Shown one piece after another: positions 62,930 through 64,000 of a stretch of 64,000 nt of DNA; the first letter of the stretch is position 1, and every line of letters begins with the position of its first letter. A model generated the notes under the pieces. It saw nothing but the letters and a program-made list of their open reading frames with translations, had not been told where the DNA came from and did no database searches. Both the position numbers and the translations under genes were made by a program. This DNA comes from Ceratobasidium sp. AG-K (Eukaryota > Basidiomycota > Agaricomycetes > Cantharellales > Ceratobasidiaceae): contig JAWNGF010000007.1 of NCBI GenBank assembly GCA_037039685.1, positions 186,001 through 250,000 of the forward strand, given 5' to 3'.

Positions 62930-64000
62930 CATTCCTGAGCAGCACGCACAGATTTATTGGGCAGCCACTGGCTCTGGGTATCTTTCAATGAAGTCTTGTT
63001 CATTTGTAGGCCAGCCCAACTAAGAAAGCGAGTTTGGTTTCGGGAGAAGACTACTCAAAGGAATTGACAGCAATAAATATGCTACCAGAATAATTATAAT
63101 ACTTGACGCATGAGCGAAATGCCGACTCATGCAGGAGATAAGAAACCACATTGGAAATGACACTGAACTATCGGACTACATACAAAACTAAACGTACCCA
63201 GGGGGGATCGGCATCAGTCCGAGATGAGATTATTGGACCGATTCTCGTCCGGTCTGACAAAACCACCTTCGCCGATTTCCACCAGGGGCGCGGTCGGTAT
63301 ATGCGCGGAGAGCATAAGGCGGCAGCCATTGCTTCTCAGTGATGAGTCCCGGCAGTTTGGTTCGTGACTAAGGTCAGTCGTGTCAAGGGCATGGTCGCTC
63401 CGATCGGCGCAGGAATTAGGCACGGGTATGCAGAACCGTCTCGGTTAGACCTTGGAGTGCGACGTCGCAATCGGTACAGAGTTTCAAAGGCGGATGGCTT
63501 CATCGTCTGGCTAACACGACCGGGAGTGTGCACTGATCAGCTACCCGAAATAAAATGCGTAGAGGGTGTACAAACCGATTGTGACAAACAGTGCACCGCA
63601 CCATCTACCGCAGGCCACGTTTGAATCTATAATAACCCCTATCGACGGCCGGAAGAATTCGACTGGATTATATGCAACTACCAACGCGACGCGCAGCTTG
63701 CATGCGCCTAAACCTGATTTCCTAGGATTCAGAGGTTCCATCTCTGGACGATGACGGCAGATCAGGTAGCTGCCTCCTCGTTCCGAGCCTTACACAGCGG
63801 CCAGATGTCCACCTGAGGGTGGTATTCACTCGAGTAAACCCGAAACGGACGGGATCCTTGGACCGGCGCTGGCATCGGAAGCCAAGTCTTGGCGCATTGG
63901 CAGATAGCGAACGAGTTTCATCCGGCGGGACCGAGGTGTGCTTGGAGAGCGTAGAATCAGGGGAGGTCGATTATCGGGGATCCACTCGAGTAACGATGTT
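62930..64000. other. Right end of window, no supported gene
   Basis: Short ORFs on both strands at 63151-63754 overlap each other and show no family motif. A gene cut by the window edge cannot be excluded. Confidence 0.4.

Overview
The window is nuclear DNA of a filamentous basidiomycete, most likely an Agaricomycete and plausibly a Ceratobasidiaceae (Rhizoctonia-type) genome. The species is inferred from gene content and was not searched. Supporting signs are genes broken by many 45-75 bp GT-AG introns, a ChAPs/Bch1-Bud7 exomer gene and SEC31, a fungal NACHT-TPR NLR, a Tnp2-type CACTA transposase, a Ty3/Gypsy chromovirus, and large families of secretory-pathway membrane proteins. The predicted reading frames of the spliced genes close exactly: ChAPs 761 aa, SEC31 1425 aa, NLR 1107 aa, three tandem membrane proteins of 678-685 aa, and a type I membrane protein of 330 aa.

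Layout. 1-1.43 kb: 5' part of a PMCA-type Ca2+ P-type ATPase on the minus strand, cut by the window edge and lacking the TGES motif. 1.45-4.44 kb: CACTA (Tnp2) element whose transposase has an in-frame stop. 4.45-4.94 kb: TTAGGT hexamer arrays flanking a GC-rich segment. 5.98-7.69 kb: a multipass membrane protein. 9.2-12.0 kb: the ChAPs gene. 12.4-24.2 kb: a cytochrome P450 pseudogene on the minus strand, split by a CACTA-like element (13585-23409, 3-bp target duplication), itself split by a full-length Ty3/Gypsy element with 456-bp LTRs that I read as identical (15919-23147, 5-bp target duplication). 25.2-26.5 kb: a nearly perfect inverted repeat with arms of about 588 bp. 26.6-29.9 kb: two related genes of unknown family. 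31.9-46.6 kb: a tandem family of four membrane-protein genes (one frameshifted) plus a fifth fragment split by a solo-LTR-like insert, with degraded GT8 glycosyltransferase copies following two of them. 47.1-51.7 kb: SEC31. 52.8-56.4 kb: a convergent NLR gene. 57.5-60.1 kb: a degraded partial second copy of the SEC31/NLR pair, in which a deletion fuses the two tails. 61.6-62.9 kb: a small type I membrane protein.

The host genes that look intact are ChAPs, SEC31, the NLR and the membrane proteins. ChAPs and SEC31 both act in vesicle coats (exomer cargo sorting and COPII outer coat). The rest is a repeat-rich accessory region shaped by transposon insertion, tandem duplication, probable gene conversion and C-to-T nonsense decay. 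The most notable mobile element is the Ty3/Gypsy element. It carries a canonical -1 frameshift heptamer at the gag-pol junction, a Tf1-like self-priming arrangement, and an extra ORF between the chromodomain and the 3' LTR.
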